DNA of 64,000 nt from Paenibacillus alvei DSM 29 (GTDB lineage: Bacteria > Bacillota > Bacilli > Paenibacillales > Paenibacillaceae): positions 519,001 through 583,000 of the forward strand of contig NZ_AMBZ01000002.1 in the NCBI RefSeq assembly GCF_000293805.1. The letters run 5' to 3'. This document shows, in pieces, positions 43,511 through 53,095 of the stretch. Each line of letters opens with the position of its first letter. The first letter of the stretch is position 1. A model generated the notes under the pieces. The model was not told where the DNA came from. It made no database searches and saw only the letters and a program-made list of their open reading frames with translations. The position numbers and the translations under genes were made by a program.

Positions 43511-44765
43511 GGTTCATTCCCCTTTTCTCGTTTTCGTTAAACTGTTTTTCCGGGAAACACTTCATACCTATAACATACAGCACAGCTGTACCAATCAAGC
43601 CATTAATAGGAGGGACGCCAGGTACGAACTTAGCAATCAGAATACCGCCGATCCATGCCAATATCGCAATCCAGTTCACGGATTTGAAGCTCATTTCTTC
43701 GAATTTCTTATAGGATCCGCGATGCAGGATATAGAAATCCGCTAGCAGAATCGCGCCAATCGATGGCAAAATCGAGCCAAGCACCGTCAAGAAGCCTACG
43801 AAGTTATTGTACAGCCACATCGCCATGATTGTACCTACTGCTCCGTTAAAGACAACAATGATTTTCTTAGGCAGCTTCGTAATATTGGCAAAGCCCAGAC
43901 TGGATGCATACAGCGCATTTTCATTTGTCGTCCAAATATTTAACCCTAGCACAATGATAGCCGGTATAATCAAGCCTTGCAGAAACATGACATCAGAGAT
44001 ATCCGCTTTTCCATACACAATTGCGCCTACTGCTCCGAATAGAAACATCAACGAGTTTCCAAGGAAGAAAGCAATGACTGTCGATACGACCGCTGAACGA
44101 GTTGTTTTTGCAAACCGTGCAAAGTCTGGTGTTAGCGTCCCCCCGCTGATGAAAGATCCGATACAGACAGTCAATGCTGTAGCAAGACCCATCATTTCTG
44201 TCGGCTTATAGCTCATTAATCCTTGCAATCCGCCTGCTGTTGAAGTCGCATCAATGACCGAATAGCTTCCTAGTACTGCAATCGCCGGTACAGCGATGGT
44301 GCCGAGTATCGCCAATGCTTTAATTCCATAAATCGCGGTAACTGTCATTAAAATGCCTGCAATCGCAATCAAGACATACACGTTCATTCCCGTTACTTTC
44401 TGAACTGGGACTGCGAACATCGCGACCCCTACACCAAACCAGCCTACCTGCGTAAAGCCTAGCAATCCTGAAGATAAATAGGAGCCTTTTGAACCAAACG
44501 CATATTTCGTCAGCAAGTGAGTCGACAAACCCGTCTTTGCCGCAATATAAGCCAGCGCTCCTGTATAAACGCCCAAGATCAAATTCCCTGCCAGTACAAT
44601 TCCAATAAAAGCGCTGAACGTTAAGCCATTTCCTAACGCTCCGCCTGACCACATGCTTGCCGAGAAGAACGTAAATCCGAGCATCACGGCGAGTATTTTC
44701 CAAAATCCATTCCGATGTGCTTGTGGTACAGGTTGCAACGAGAATTCCAAATCTACTTTTTCCAT
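43485..44765 (-). CDS. codB: Cytosine permease
   Basis: 426 residues with twelve membrane helices of the NCS1 family ([88 protein letters not shown]). It imports cytosine with protons or Na+. GGAGG precedes ATG 44765. It heads the codBA operon; about 80 bases upstream sits a terminator hairpin that could attenuate transcription. Confidence 0.93.
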   Translation of the reverse strand: MEKVDLEFSLQPVPQAHRNGFWKILAVMLGFTFFSASMWSGGALGNGLTFSAFIGIVLAGNLILGVYTGALAYIAAKTGLSTHLLTKYAFGSKGSYLSSGLLGFTQVGWFGVGVAMFAVPVQKVTGMNVYVLIAIAGILMTVTAIYGIKALAILGTIAVPAIAVLGSYSVIDATSTAGGLQGLMSYKPTEMMGLATALTVCIGSFISGGTLTPDFARFAKTTRSAVVSTVIAFFLGNSLMFLFGAVGAIVYGKADISDVMFLQGLIIPAIIVLGLNIWTTNENALYASSLGFANITKLPKKIIVVFNGAVGTIMAMWLYNNFVGFLTVLGSILPSIGAILLADFYILHRGSYKKFEEMSFKSVNWIAILAWIGGILIAKFVPGVPPINGLIGTAVLYVIGMKCFPEKQFNENEKRGMNRDYSTSEA

Positions 44766-44847
44766 TATCCATCCTCCAGATCGTCTAGATACCGAGTATG
44801 CTCAAGCAGATGGAACAGGCAGGAATGATCGATGGCGTTCAGGAGCA

Positions 44848-44942
44848 ATAAAAAAGGCTTATTGCCCAGTTGCCCTGACAATAAGCCGTTTACGATCGCA
44901 GTAAAACAATAGGTACACGTGCATATACACACGTATCCCTAT
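44848..44942 (-). promoter_or_regulatory. codB leader: hairpin followed by a terminator
   Basis: On the minus strand, a hairpin at 44942-44909 (ATAGG, GAT/GTA internal loop, ACGTG stem) is followed by a classical terminator at 44887-44856 (GGCTTATTG paired with CAATAAGCC) and TTTTTTATTG. It ends about 83 bases before the codB start. It may be a conditional attenuator responding to a nucleobase signal or simply the terminator of the thioredoxin-like gene 245 bases further upstream. No PyrR-loop, purine or THF riboswitch consensus was recognised. Confidence 0.5.
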
Positions 44943-45133
44943 AAAGATCATACATTCCGCTGTCCTTGTCAGCCTCACGGGACTGAATTAAAGGTATCTT
45001 ATTAAATTGTCACTATTATAAATCGATATATCGGTATCAACAAGTGCAAATATTGGAAGTTGCTTGAGCTGCGACGGGCAAGACATCGATGATTGGGCAG
45101 TTCACCAGATGCACATTCGTGAATCTAAACCGT

Positions 45134-45493
45134 TCATTTCACGGTTTCATCAGAGAATTGTCCCGTCACTAAGTCATAGATTTTGCGAATTTTTTCGTCC
45201 AGCAGATCCAGATGCACGATTCTTGCTTCACGTATATATTCTTTCCCCTCCACGTAAAGCAATAGAACAGGCGCGGTAAAAACAGAAAAACTCCCGGCAA
45301 CCGCTGGAACTTCTTCTGCATTGATCGTCGCCAGATGGATATCCGGGTATTTCATCATTAATTTCTGTACCTGCGGCTGCAATGCATGACACACACTGCA
45401 CCCTGTCATGGTGATATAGAGAAACGATAATCGATGGCTCCTTATAAATTCATTTGCCGATTCGACACTCGTTAATTGCTCAAATTCTCTCAT
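45134..45493 (-). CDS. Thioredoxin-family protein
   Basis: The start at 45493 follows GGAGGTACCC; an upstream extension is not supported. The 119-residue product has a single thioredoxin fold with the redox motif TGCSVC (CxxC), then HALQPQVQKLMMKYPDIHLA, TINAEEVPAVAGSFSVFTAP, the last containing the cis-Pro region. It matches the short YtpP/YusE type of Firmicutes. Cytosolic disulfide exchange is expected; partner unknown. Confidence 0.88.
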   Translation of the reverse strand: MREFEQLTSVESANEFIRSHRLSFLYITMTGCSVCHALQPQVQKLMMKYPDIHLATINAEEVPAVAGSFSVFTAPVLLLYVEGKEYIREARIVHLDLLDEKIRKIYDLVTGQFSDETVK

Positions 45494-45725
45494 GGGTACC
45501 TCCAAGTATAGGAATCCATCATATCGCAAGGAGTGGGATGTATTGAAATCCCCTTACTTGTAATACGGTTATCCGTGATATCTATAGTACAAAATATAAG
45601 GACACCCGTTTAGGTGCCCTTTATAGTTGACAGAGGTTCAGGATGGCAAAATGCGACAGTGTAAATTCGCAATTCACCATCTCAAGGCCTTAATCCAAAC
45701 TTCAGCGTTATTAGGGTTTTCCCTT

Positions 45726-46067
45726 TCAATCCAGCTGATCGTCCAGCATAGCCTCAATGACTTTCAATACCCTCTTTTGCTCATTTAAACTTCTGCTTCG
45801 GAGCCTATCCACAATTTCTGCAAGTGTAGAATCGTTCCCCTCTCCACTCACAGGCTGGATGTAACTAAAGAACTCCGCCATCGAGAGGTTGAGCGCACTC
45901 GTAATTCTAGCCAGTACTACGACGGAACATACCTTCTCAGAACGTTCCAACTTACCAATATAAGTCTCGTGTAGCTCAGCCTTGCTTGCAAGTTCCTCCT
46001 GGCTTAGTCCGCGTAGTTTCCGAAAGTGTCGAATGCCTTCCCCTACCATCTTCATAAAATCACTCAC
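45726..46067 (-). CDS. XRE-family transcriptional regulator (SinR-like)
   Basis: GTG at 46067 (SDFMKMVG) follows AGGGTGA; later ATGs are also possible. About 113 residues. Helix-turn-helix: IRHFRKLRGLSQEELASKAE, LHETYIGKLERSEKVCSVVV. The C-terminal ~40 residues are helical (LAEIVDRLRSRSLNEQKRVL) and could mediate oligomerisation or anti-regulator binding. No target in view. The AT-rich gap of ~220 bases to the divergent small gene at 46303 holds nothing recognised. Confidence 0.85.
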   Translation of the reverse strand: MSDFMKMVGEGIRHFRKLRGLSQEELASKAELHETYIGKLERSEKVCSVVVLARITSALNLSMAEFFSYIQPVSGEGNDSTLAEIVDRLRSRSLNEQKRVLKVIEAMLDDQLD

Positions 46068-46302
46068 AGCGATCACCCTAAGCAAACCATAGACTAGCCA
46101 TTTGCGCGCTCCAAGATACTATAGGGTTTATTTTTAAATTATATACCCTATAGGGATTTAATTTTGATATAATAAGATTGCCCTGTTTTTTAAAAAATAA
46201 ACTAAAAGGCATAAAAAGAACGCTACTTGGAACTTTACAAACTTAATCATATCAACAAGTCCCCGTATCGAATCGGATATGTGATATAAAAACAAGGAAG
46301 GA

Positions 46303-46512
46303 ATGCGTCCTATTAGAGTGCAATGCATATTTCCCGACAGCTCAACTGCGGATGTCTATGTTTCCGAAATTGGAGAATTTCTTCGTCTCATAAAATTAGT
46401 AAACGGGATAACAATGGAAGGAATCAATTATAATGTAGTTCATACAGAGCTAATTGTAGAAAAAGAAACTTTCTATATTTCAGTGCTATTGAAGCATAGG
46501 CATGTACAATAA
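46303..46512 (+). CDS. Small hypothetical protein
   Basis: 69 residues, RPIRVQCIFPDSSTADVYVS, EIGEFLRLIKLVNGITMEGI, then a beta-rich end. AAGGAAGGA sits almost against the ATG, a poor spacing, so the start is uncertain. No signal peptide or family. It is divergent from the XRE gene across an AT-rich gap. Confidence 0.4.
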   Translation: MRPIRVQCIFPDSSTADVYVSEIGEFLRLIKLVNGITMEGINYNVVHTELIVEKETFYISVLLKHRHVQ

Positions 46513-46591
46513 CAAGCTCAATCTGGGGCATGCAGAGGATAAAATTAACACTTATGATGCGTCTCAGCCTACCGGATCTATCGTCAAAACG

Positions 46592-46616
46592 AAAAAAGAG
46601 CTGGCGTCGCCAGTTC
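46592..46616 (-). terminator. Terminator of the GMC oxidoreductase gene
   Basis: CTGGCG and CGCCAG at 46601-46613 with A/T flanks form a hairpin; on the minus strand it is followed by TCTTTTTTCG. It lies 50 bases past the stop. Confidence 0.7.
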
Positions 46617-46665
46617 TATCCGACAAAAATAAATTCTGATTCTTTCCAGTCAGACATTACACTTA

Positions 46666-48432
46666 TTAATCTTCTAGTTCATCCTCAAAATCTTCGTCAT
46701 CCAGCACGTAAGGACATCGATTATTTTGAATAAAGCGCACAGCATTTAATCCTATCATTTGGACAGGTATGGATGTATTCCCATCCGGTAAAATAGGAGC
46801 AACTGAGAGATCAGCGACCTTAAGATTAGTTGTACCGAATACATCAAGCTGTCCGTTGACAACTCCATCGCAAACGCTCTTCCCCATCTTGCACTGCCCG
46901 CCATAATGATAGAAATTTGAATACGATGCTCTTACGAAATCACTAAGCTGCCGTCTTTTTTCTGCCTCATCGGGTATTTGGAAAACTTCCTCCGGCGGGT
47001 ACACCACAGCTTTTATTCCGCTATTATTTAATCTAGCCTCTTGAATAATGTTATACATGTTGATATATTGATCCACCAAGAAATCTAGATCATTTGTATT
47101 CTGTTGTAATGGGTTAAAGGCAAAGGACGGCAATGCTTCGGGATCGCTGTGCGAGGCCATAATCGTCCCTTTACTCTGGGGGTTAAGATCTATAAGACCA
47201 AAACTCATGACATTGACTTGCTTATTTACATCCAGCTCCCACCCATTGCTTGCTATGTCTGAAGCAGGAACAAAGAGTGCTACGGGAGCCCCTAGAATCT
47301 GAAGGCGGCGGCCCTCCAACACATTATTCTTATTCTCAGCTGTAAATGCGCCTAAAATAATTGGTTGATTAGGGTCAGCACCGAGTACCGGTAGTATTTG
47401 GGATGTTTCTACCTCGACTGCAAGTCCTGCATAGGCTTGCGTTTGCAGATTGTATCCTACATTCGGATTTTCAATTAATGGTTTAATTCCTGCGCTAAGC
47501 AAATCACTGGATTTGCCAATTCCTGATCGCTGTAAGATAAGGGAGGAGGAGAATCCTGCCGAGACGATCACGCCTTTTCGGGCAAACGCTGTTTGTGAAA
47601 TACCATCTCTAACGTACTGAACCCCGCTGGCAATCATTTGACAATTCTTGTTCTTGAATAATATCTTGTTCGCTGTTGTTTTGCCGAAAATAGTCAGCTT
47701 TCTCTTTCCAATCCCAAACTCATCAGGATGAAACTCATTACCCTGCGTAACTATGCTCTCATTTAAATACCCTGTTGCAGTAGAGGAACGGGTAATTGTA
47801 TTACCATCCTCCTTCTGAAGAAATTGAGATTTATAAAATGTACAGTCTCGAACTCCTGTGTTATAGTCCTCAACACGTTCTATTCCTAGTACTTTAGTTG
47901 TTGCATCTGCTAGCGATTGGATAAGCCCATTAGGAGGTATATGCTGCTGTCTGACAAATATAGGCCCCCGTCTTCCTCTCTCATTCGGACTTTGTGTCTG
48001 CCCCGTATAGGTTTCATTTTGAATAAACAGGGACCGGACTTGGTCGTAGCTCCATCGAGGTTCACCAGTAAGGGCAGCCCATTCGTCATACAATTCTTTA
48101 CTTCCCCGGACAGCATACATTTCGTTCACTTCCGAGCTCCCGCCAATAACCCTTCCATTGACCGTAACAAGCTGTCGGCCCACAGAAGATTCTAATTTAG
48201 ATAGTAAATTGAAGGCAAACTTATTATCGCTAGCCTGAATAATGGCATTTAACACGCTTGGATCACTCAACTGATCCGTGCTATTTATTCCAGGCTCAAG
48301 CACAAGTACGGAAGTTTTTTTGTCATCCGTTAATTCCTTAGCGATTACCCCACCTGCTGTTCCAGCACCAATAACAATATAATCAAAAACGTCCTTTTTG
48401 CCTTTTTTCTTTTTATGTTTTTTATGCCCCAT
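46666..48432 (-). CDS. GMC-family FAD-dependent oxidoreductase
   Basis: 588 residues. A very basic leader (GHKKHKKKKGKKDVFD) precedes the FAD-binding motif YIVIGAGTAGGVIAKELTDD at ~17-36. The C terminus has the GMC signature HYGGQCKMG and LKVADLSVAPILPDGNTSIP, VQMIGLNAVRFI. The second catalytic His/Asn of typical choline or glucose oxidases lies in NTSIPVQMIG, with Asn present. No secretion signal is seen, but the Lys/His-rich leader is unusual. Alcohol-type substrate unknown. Single gene. Confidence 0.88.
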   Translation of the reverse strand: MGHKKHKKKKGKKDVFDYIVIGAGTAGGVIAKELTDDKKTSVLVLEPGINSTDQLSDPSVLNAIIQASDNKFAFNLLSKLESSVGRQLVTVNGRVIGGSSEVNEMYAVRGSKELYDEWAALTGEPRWSYDQVRSLFIQNETYTGQTQSPNERGRRGPIFVRQQHIPPNGLIQSLADATTKVLGIERVEDYNTGVRDCTFYKSQFLQKEDGNTITRSSTATGYLNESIVTQGNEFHPDEFGIGKRKLTIFGKTTANKILFKNKNCQMIASGVQYVRDGISQTAFARKGVIVSAGFSSSLILQRSGIGKSSDLLSAGIKPLIENPNVGYNLQTQAYAGLAVEVETSQILPVLGADPNQPIILGAFTAENKNNVLEGRRLQILGAPVALFVPASDIASNGWELDVNKQVNVMSFGLIDLNPQSKGTIMASHSDPEALPSFAFNPLQQNTNDLDFLVDQYINMYNIIQEARLNNSGIKAVVYPPEEVFQIPDEAEKRRQLSDFVRASYSNFYHYGGQCKMGKSVCDGVVNGQLDVFGTTNLKVADLSVAPILPDGNTSIPVQMIGLNAVRFIQNNRCPYVLDDEDFEDELED

Positions 48433-48439
48433 TCATTTA

Positions 48440-48728
48440 TCCCCCCTCTTCTTGAAGTAGTATCCTTCTAGTTATTAAGATATGTGGATAAACTCTGATT
48501 GATATAGATAGAGCTCTTAATGAATGCGAACATTTTGTCTTTCGTCTTTAACTTTTTAGAAGCTTTATGCCGAAAATTACTTTGGGGGTCGAATTCTGAC
48601 AGAGAACTGTCGAATAAAGAGGATTTTTAAGTCGTATCATGGCAGAAGAACTTCAAGAGAAAATAAAGCAGTTTAAGTTGTAACAGGAGCAGAATGCTTA
48701 ATTAGCGGTCTGACTGACCAGATAAAAT
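48440..48728. other. Gene-free stretch
   Basis: About 290 bases between the GMC start and the next terminator. The longest frame with an ATG is 14 codons (MAEELQEKIKQFKL at about 48638). No ribosome binding site or known element recognised. Confidence 0.4.
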
Positions 48729-48775
48729 GAGGCTGTCCCAAAAGTAGATCAATCTACTTGAGGGACGGCCTCTTT
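48729..48775 (-). terminator. Terminator of the SMI1/KNR4 gene
   Basis: GAGGCTGTCCC at 48729-48739 pairs with GGGACGGCCTC at 48762-48772 and the inner AGTAGAT with ATCTACT extends the stem to a long hairpin. On the minus strand ATTTTAT follows. Confidence 0.75.
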
Positions 48776-48804
48776 GATTAGCATAATCTGCCGAATTGAA
48801 CAAA

Positions 48805-49248
48805 TTACCATTCATAAAAATTCTCTTCGATCATTTCCTCGAATGAATTGGCTAATAACTTGATCTCCCCGGTATCGTGATACCCGATGAAAACCTCTCC
48901 TGTCTGATTCATGAAAATCGGATCGCCGGATCCATCTATGGAAATGACATAACTGGTTCGTAAAACCTCTGCAAAGGGATGTCCCTTGAATTGCTCTCGG
49001 AACCCCAACGTCAAATCGACAACCGTTTCATTGCCGAGACTAGAGCCATTAGAGAATGCATGTATCGTAAGACCCGCATATGCTCCTCCAAACGTCTTGA
49101 TAAAGTGTACGTAGTCCTCATGAAAGTTTACATTCAGCCGTTGCTCCGCACTAACAATTTCCTCTTGGCTTGCCGGAATGCCTACTAGTGTTTCATTATC
49201 TTCCTGATGAAGAAAAATCTTTAATCTCTCCATTAACGCATCCTTCAT
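48805..49248 (-). CDS. SMI1/KNR4-family protein
   Basis: Start at 49248 after AAGGGG. The 147-residue product has VGIPASQEEIVSAEQRLNVN, FHEDYVHFIKTFGGAYAG, YVISIDGSGDPIFMNQTGEV and a final LANSFEEMIEENFYEW, typical of the SUKH fold. Many SUKH proteins neutralise secreted toxins (contact-dependent or polymorphic), but no toxin gene adjoins this one. It may be an orphan immunity gene. Confidence 0.88.
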   Translation of the reverse strand: MKDALMERLKIFLHQEDNETLVGIPASQEEIVSAEQRLNVNFHEDYVHFIKTFGGAYAGLTIHAFSNGSSLGNETVVDLTLGFREQFKGHPFAEVLRTSYVISIDGSGDPIFMNQTGEVFIGYHDTGEIKLLANSFEEMIEENFYEW

Positions 49249-49318
49249 AGGTAATCCCCTTCTCAATAATTCCCCAGTTTAGTTCAGCAGTTGTTCCCCG
49301 TTTACAATCTCCTTTCAA

Positions 49319-50533
49319 TCAGTAATCGCGAGCTGCATCGAACCAGCGCCCAGCCATCTCCTCCGTTATAGGCTGGCCGATCAGGTGATCGGACTGGCTA
49401 AGTTGCCATACTGCTTCGCCAAGGTCTTCTCTTTCGGTGGTTTCGATACCTTTGAGGGTATTGAAGCGCACGGTGAAAGCAGTAATGGCTGCCTCGGCAT
49501 CGGCGAGGCTGCGGGCCTGCGCCAAGGATGCCTGTGCAGCATTGTAAGCTTCGTTAGCCAGTTTGGCCAGACGTTTAGGCCAAGACGAGAACGGGCGGCC
49601 ATATTCGCTCTCCCACCACTCAGGCTTTCGCAATTGGCTCACTGAAGCATAGCCGGCCCATGGGCGTGTCTTGGCGCGTGTTTTCACTTGCTGCCTTAAG
49701 CGCTTGCCCGCGGCCTCTTCCACATTGTAGGCGATAAATCCTTCAAGCAACGGCCACGTGTCCAAGGAGGGCATGTCCTCTAAATCAGGCATGAAGCGCA
49801 GCTCCAAATTCGTTAACCGGGCATGACGAGCCAACAGGCCCATGTCGCAGAAGTTCCCCCACAAACTCAGTGAGTCAAGGTTGGGGAACCGGTCTAGACA
49901 GTCCAGCGAGATGGGCTGTCCCAGCGGCGTGTTTTGCAGCGTCAGGCTCGTCACCCGGTGCAATTCACCGATGTCGGGCAGGGTGAAAGGAGGATCATTC
50001 TTGCGTCGACCGGTGCGCGGCGCTAGTGTCAGAGAATACGGCATATTTCCAGTGGCCGATAAGCGTAATAGATCGCCAGACACGTTCAGGCGGAAAGATC
50101 CCTTCGGAAGCTTCAAGCTCAAGCACCCTCCGGACTGGCTCAACTCGATATGCAAGCTATGCAAAATGGACTGGCTGGCGTCCACCACCGTATCTGCAGA
50201 CAGGATCGGAGCCCACGTCATCTCTTCAATGGGACGTGTCTGTGCCCAGTCCAAGAAGCCCGTGTCACTGCCTGAATAGTACAGAAATCGCGGCCAAGGC
50301 GAGCCTGCCGGCGTGGAGAAGGCATCGAATACGGTCCAATCAATTCTCGCATCTGACGCGACGTGAAGGTCTACCCTTTGCCCTAATTCCGGCGGTCCGA
50401 TAGATAGGCTCCCCACACCGGGCCGAATGACAAGGTTGTGGCTGCGAGGGCCCGTCAAGTCAATGGGATAACAACCGTCTTCTCTAACAGAATCAGAAGG
50501 GTGAGCTTGGTTATGAATTGGCACTTCCGTCAT
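49319..50533 (-). CDS. Hypothetical protein with leucine-rich-like segments, GC-rich island
   Basis: 404 residues, no signal peptide. The central part resembles degenerate leucine-rich repeats (SLTLQNTPLGQPISLDCLDR, FPNLDSLSLWGNFCDMGLLA, RLTNLELRFMPDLEDMPSLD). The C-terminal ~100 residues are helical with YNAAQASLAQARSLADAEAA. Its base composition is visibly more GC-rich than both sides, suggesting transfer. Similar proteins labelled 'gliding motility protein' are found in Gram-negative bacteria, with no demonstrated role. The family is not firmly recognised. Confidence 0.6.
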   Translation of the reverse strand: MTEVPIHNQAHPSDSVREDGCYPIDLTGPRSHNLVIRPGVGSLSIGPPELGQRVDLHVASDARIDWTVFDAFSTPAGSPWPRFLYYSGSDTGFLDWAQTRPIEEMTWAPILSADTVVDASQSILHSLHIELSQSGGCLSLKLPKGSFRLNVSGDLLRLSATGNMPYSLTLAPRTGRRKNDPPFTLPDIGELHRVTSLTLQNTPLGQPISLDCLDRFPNLDSLSLWGNFCDMGLLARHARLTNLELRFMPDLEDMPSLDTWPLLEGFIAYNVEEAAGKRLRQQVKTRAKTRPWAGYASVSQLRKPEWWESEYGRPFSSWPKRLAKLANEAYNAAQASLAQARSLADAEAAITAFTVRFNTLKGIETTEREDLGEAVWQLSQSDHLIGQPITEEMAGRWFDAARDY

Positions 50534-50539
50534 CCTCTC

Positions 50540-50860
50540 TTCTACCCTTGATTACAAGACAACTTTGGTCTCTTGAGTTCATTTTTACCTTGTATCTTAA
50601 TTTCATTATAATGATCGCTTGTCCTGAATCTACCTACTTTTTACCTGGATTCTGGAAATACAAACGATTCAATTTGCATTTCTGCCTACCGATCCGGGTT
50701 CTCTCGATCCTGAACAATAAGGTGCAAAGCGGAGTACGGTATCTTCTGCAGATGGACAAAACGGTACATAAATCAATCTGCTCTTTTTTTCATGTACCGA
50801 TCTTTCTCTTTGCGTCCTTCCAAGTTACCTGAGCATTGGACAAGAACTTATATCCATAAA
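50540..50860. other. Gene-free stretch between the GC-rich gene and the serine hydrolase terminator
   Basis: Roughly 320 bases with no frame that resembles a protein and no recognised RNA. It is a composition boundary from the GC-rich gene to the AT-rich block that follows. Confidence 0.4.
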
Positions 50861-50862
50861 TC

Positions 50863-50888
50863 AAAAAGTCCGCTAGTTAGGCGGACTT
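50863..50888 (-). terminator. Terminator of the serine hydrolase gene
   Basis: AAGTCCGC at 50866-50873 pairs with GCGGACTT at 50881-50888; on the minus strand TTTTTGAT follows. It lies 13 bases beyond the stop. Confidence 0.85.
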
Positions 50889-50901
50889 CAATGCTCCAAA
50901 T

Positions 50902-52959
50902 CTATTTATTCTTCAATTCAATTTTAAATACATCACCCGCTTTTCCGCCAAAAACGATCATCCCACCTTCAGGCAGTACTACCGAATGATTGTTAGTAAC
51001 CTTTGAGAAGTTCACAGCCATTCCATTCTTGTCGTAAACGGCAAATCCCCCACTTGCCGGAGTCTTAACGTTCATGACTCGATTGGCTGATTTTTCATCG
51101 ATTTTATACCATTTCGCCTGACCACTCGATGGTATGATGATGCTTAATGAATCCTTGCCATCATAAAGGATTGGAACAGCATCTTCATTGATATAAGAGA
51201 ATCCATCAATCTTTAAATACTCCGTCTGTCCTTCTTTATAAAAGTTGAGATCAAATACATCTCTTCCGGCCATAATCGGAATTTGGATAGCATTTACTGC
51301 TTGATTCTCATTAACAATTTTAGTCCCATTTGCGTATCCATGATCCATATCAACGGATATTGTCTTTGCTATCATTGGCGTGGCCAGATAAAATGCAGAA
51401 GTTATCTTTTCATCCACCCTATAATAACTTTTTCCGTTTCTATTTTCCCATACCTTTTTAGTTGTTTGTTGGAGTGGATTGGAATCCAGCTTTTGATAGG
51501 CATAGAACACCATCATGGACTGACCTAATCCTTGGTTATTCGTATAAGCGTTAAGCTTCACATATGTTCTTCCATTTGTTTGTTTGTCAAAGCTTAATGT
51601 TACACTGCCATCTTTGCTTTTGAATTGTCCATCGCCCGTATACACATATGTTTGTGCGGGTATCAACCCTCCGTTTTGTGCAGGTAAATCAATCACTCCG
51701 TTCTTAATCTCCATATTTATGGTTGAATCCCTTGTACCATACAATCCAGCATAAGAAAGCATTTCAGACGGCATGTTCACCTTCAAGGAAGGTTTAAATG
51801 TTTTCTCGGGTAGAATTTCCTTAATATGCCCCTTGTCTTTTAAGTATTCTAATAAAACTTTCGTTTCAAATGCAAGATTGAATACGGAAGACCCTCCTGA
51901 AGAAAGCACAGCCATAGAAATATTATGTTCTGGTATTGTAATCAAGGAACCGTGATAAGTAGCGACGTCTCCACCTTTGGATAATGCCGTTATTCCGTAA
52001 TCATCAAACGCTGGCAAGCGAACAGTGTCCCAACCAAGACCATAGTTAAAGGCGTTCGCTTTTTCAGAAACCCATATTCCTCTTTTATATTCAGGACCTT
52101 GCATGGCTTTGGCTGATTGTTTAGATAGAACATCCGTTCGATTACCTATTAACATATCTGCAAACTTAGTTAAGTCTTCTGCAGTTGAGTAGAGCCCGCC
52201 TGACCCAAGGGTGTTAGCATTCTCGATGGGTAAAGCCTGATCCATCGTAGGAAAGTAAGCTTTGGCTACCCTTTCTCTATCAAATTGATCAAGTGGTGTT
52301 TTCGTTGAGCTTAAATTCAGAGGCGTGCTCACATATTTCGCAAGGAATTCGGTATAGCTCATACCGCTCACTCGTTCAATCATGATTTCAAGCAGATCAA
52401 ACCCATCGTTTACATAAACGGAGAATTCACCTGGATTTGAATTTAAATGTTCCGATTGTAACTTGTTCAATAATTCATCGTGGACTATTGTATCATTGTC
52501 ATCAAATAAAGAACTATTCGGAAGATGAGTACCGTAAAGCCCTGACGAATGATTCATTAACATACGAGGGGTAATCTTTTTATATCTTTCATCTGCCATT
52601 TTGAAGTCTTTGATATACGTTGTAAGTGGCTTATCAATATCAATTTTATTAGCATCAGCTAGCATCATCGCTGCAGCAGACACATGCATTTTACTTATCG
52701 AGCCTATACCAAACATAGTGTCTTTGGTGATCGGAGCTTTGGAAGCTTTATCGTTTACACCGGCGTTATCTGATAAAACAATGGATCCCTTATCCATAAT
52801 GGCATACTGCACACCACTTGCACCAGAGACGGAAAGGAGCTTCGAAGCTTGCACCTTTGCCCTTTCTTTTACAGTAGCCGGATTCGTTTCAGCAAAAGCT
52901 GGGCTGACCGGAATGGCAATAAGCAAAGCGGCCATCCCTACAGAAACCATTCTCTTCAT
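50902..52959 (-). CDS. Secreted serine hydrolase (beta-lactamase / class C PBP-like)
   Basis: 685 residues. Signal peptide KRMVSVGMAALLIAIPVSPA, FA. Residues ~35-370 form the serine beta-lactamase domain with the nucleophile in GIGSISKMHVSAA (SxxK) and the YVN tyrosine motif in FSVYVNDGFDLLEIMIERVS; RMLMNHSSGLYG is the typical follow-on. The C-terminal ~300 residues are beta-rich repeats of unknown role. Class C relatives act as esterases, D-amino peptidases or carboxypeptidases rather than resistance enzymes. It lies downstream of an AgrAC-like system, separated by a terminator. Confidence 0.87.
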   Translation of the reverse strand: MKRMVSVGMAALLIAIPVSPAFAETNPATVKERAKVQASKLLSVSGASGVQYAIMDKGSIVLSDNAGVNDKASKAPITKDTMFGIGSISKMHVSAAAMMLADANKIDIDKPLTTYIKDFKMADERYKKITPRMLMNHSSGLYGTHLPNSSLFDDNDTIVHDELLNKLQSEHLNSNPGEFSVYVNDGFDLLEIMIERVSGMSYTEFLAKYVSTPLNLSSTKTPLDQFDRERVAKAYFPTMDQALPIENANTLGSGGLYSTAEDLTKFADMLIGNRTDVLSKQSAKAMQGPEYKRGIWVSEKANAFNYGLGWDTVRLPAFDDYGITALSKGGDVATYHGSLITIPEHNISMAVLSSGGSSVFNLAFETKVLLEYLKDKGHIKEILPEKTFKPSLKVNMPSEMLSYAGLYGTRDSTINMEIKNGVIDLPAQNGGLIPAQTYVYTGDGQFKSKDGSVTLSFDKQTNGRTYVKLNAYTNNQGLGQSMMVFYAYQKLDSNPLQQTTKKVWENRNGKSYYRVDEKITSAFYLATPMIAKTISVDMDHGYANGTKIVNENQAVNAIQIPIMAGRDVFDLNFYKEGQTEYLKIDGFSYINEDAVPILYDGKDSLSIIIPSSGQAKWYKIDEKSANRVMNVKTPASGGFAVYDKNGMAVNFSKVTNNHSVVLPEGGMIVFGGKAGDVFKIELKNK

Positions 52960-53056
52960 TATTCATTCCTCCTTGTAATTCGTTCTAGATTATACTTTCT
53001 GAATTCATCATACATGGAGGAAGGCTGCTGTATTCAAATACGCCCTGAAACGAAAA

Positions 53057-53092
53057 AACAATCCCTAAACAACATGTTGTCTAAGGATTGTT
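53057..53092 (-). terminator. Terminator of the two-component operon
   Basis: AACAATCC at 53057-53064 pairs with GGATTGTT at 53085-53092, with more pairing inside the loop; TTTTTTCG follows on the minus strand. Confidence 0.8.
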
Positions 53093-53095
53093 CGT

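Noticed and set aside
44848..44942. Known riboswitch (purine, THF, preQ1) or PyrR site before codB
   Set aside because: None of the core consensus sequences could be found; only a hairpin and a terminator are supported.
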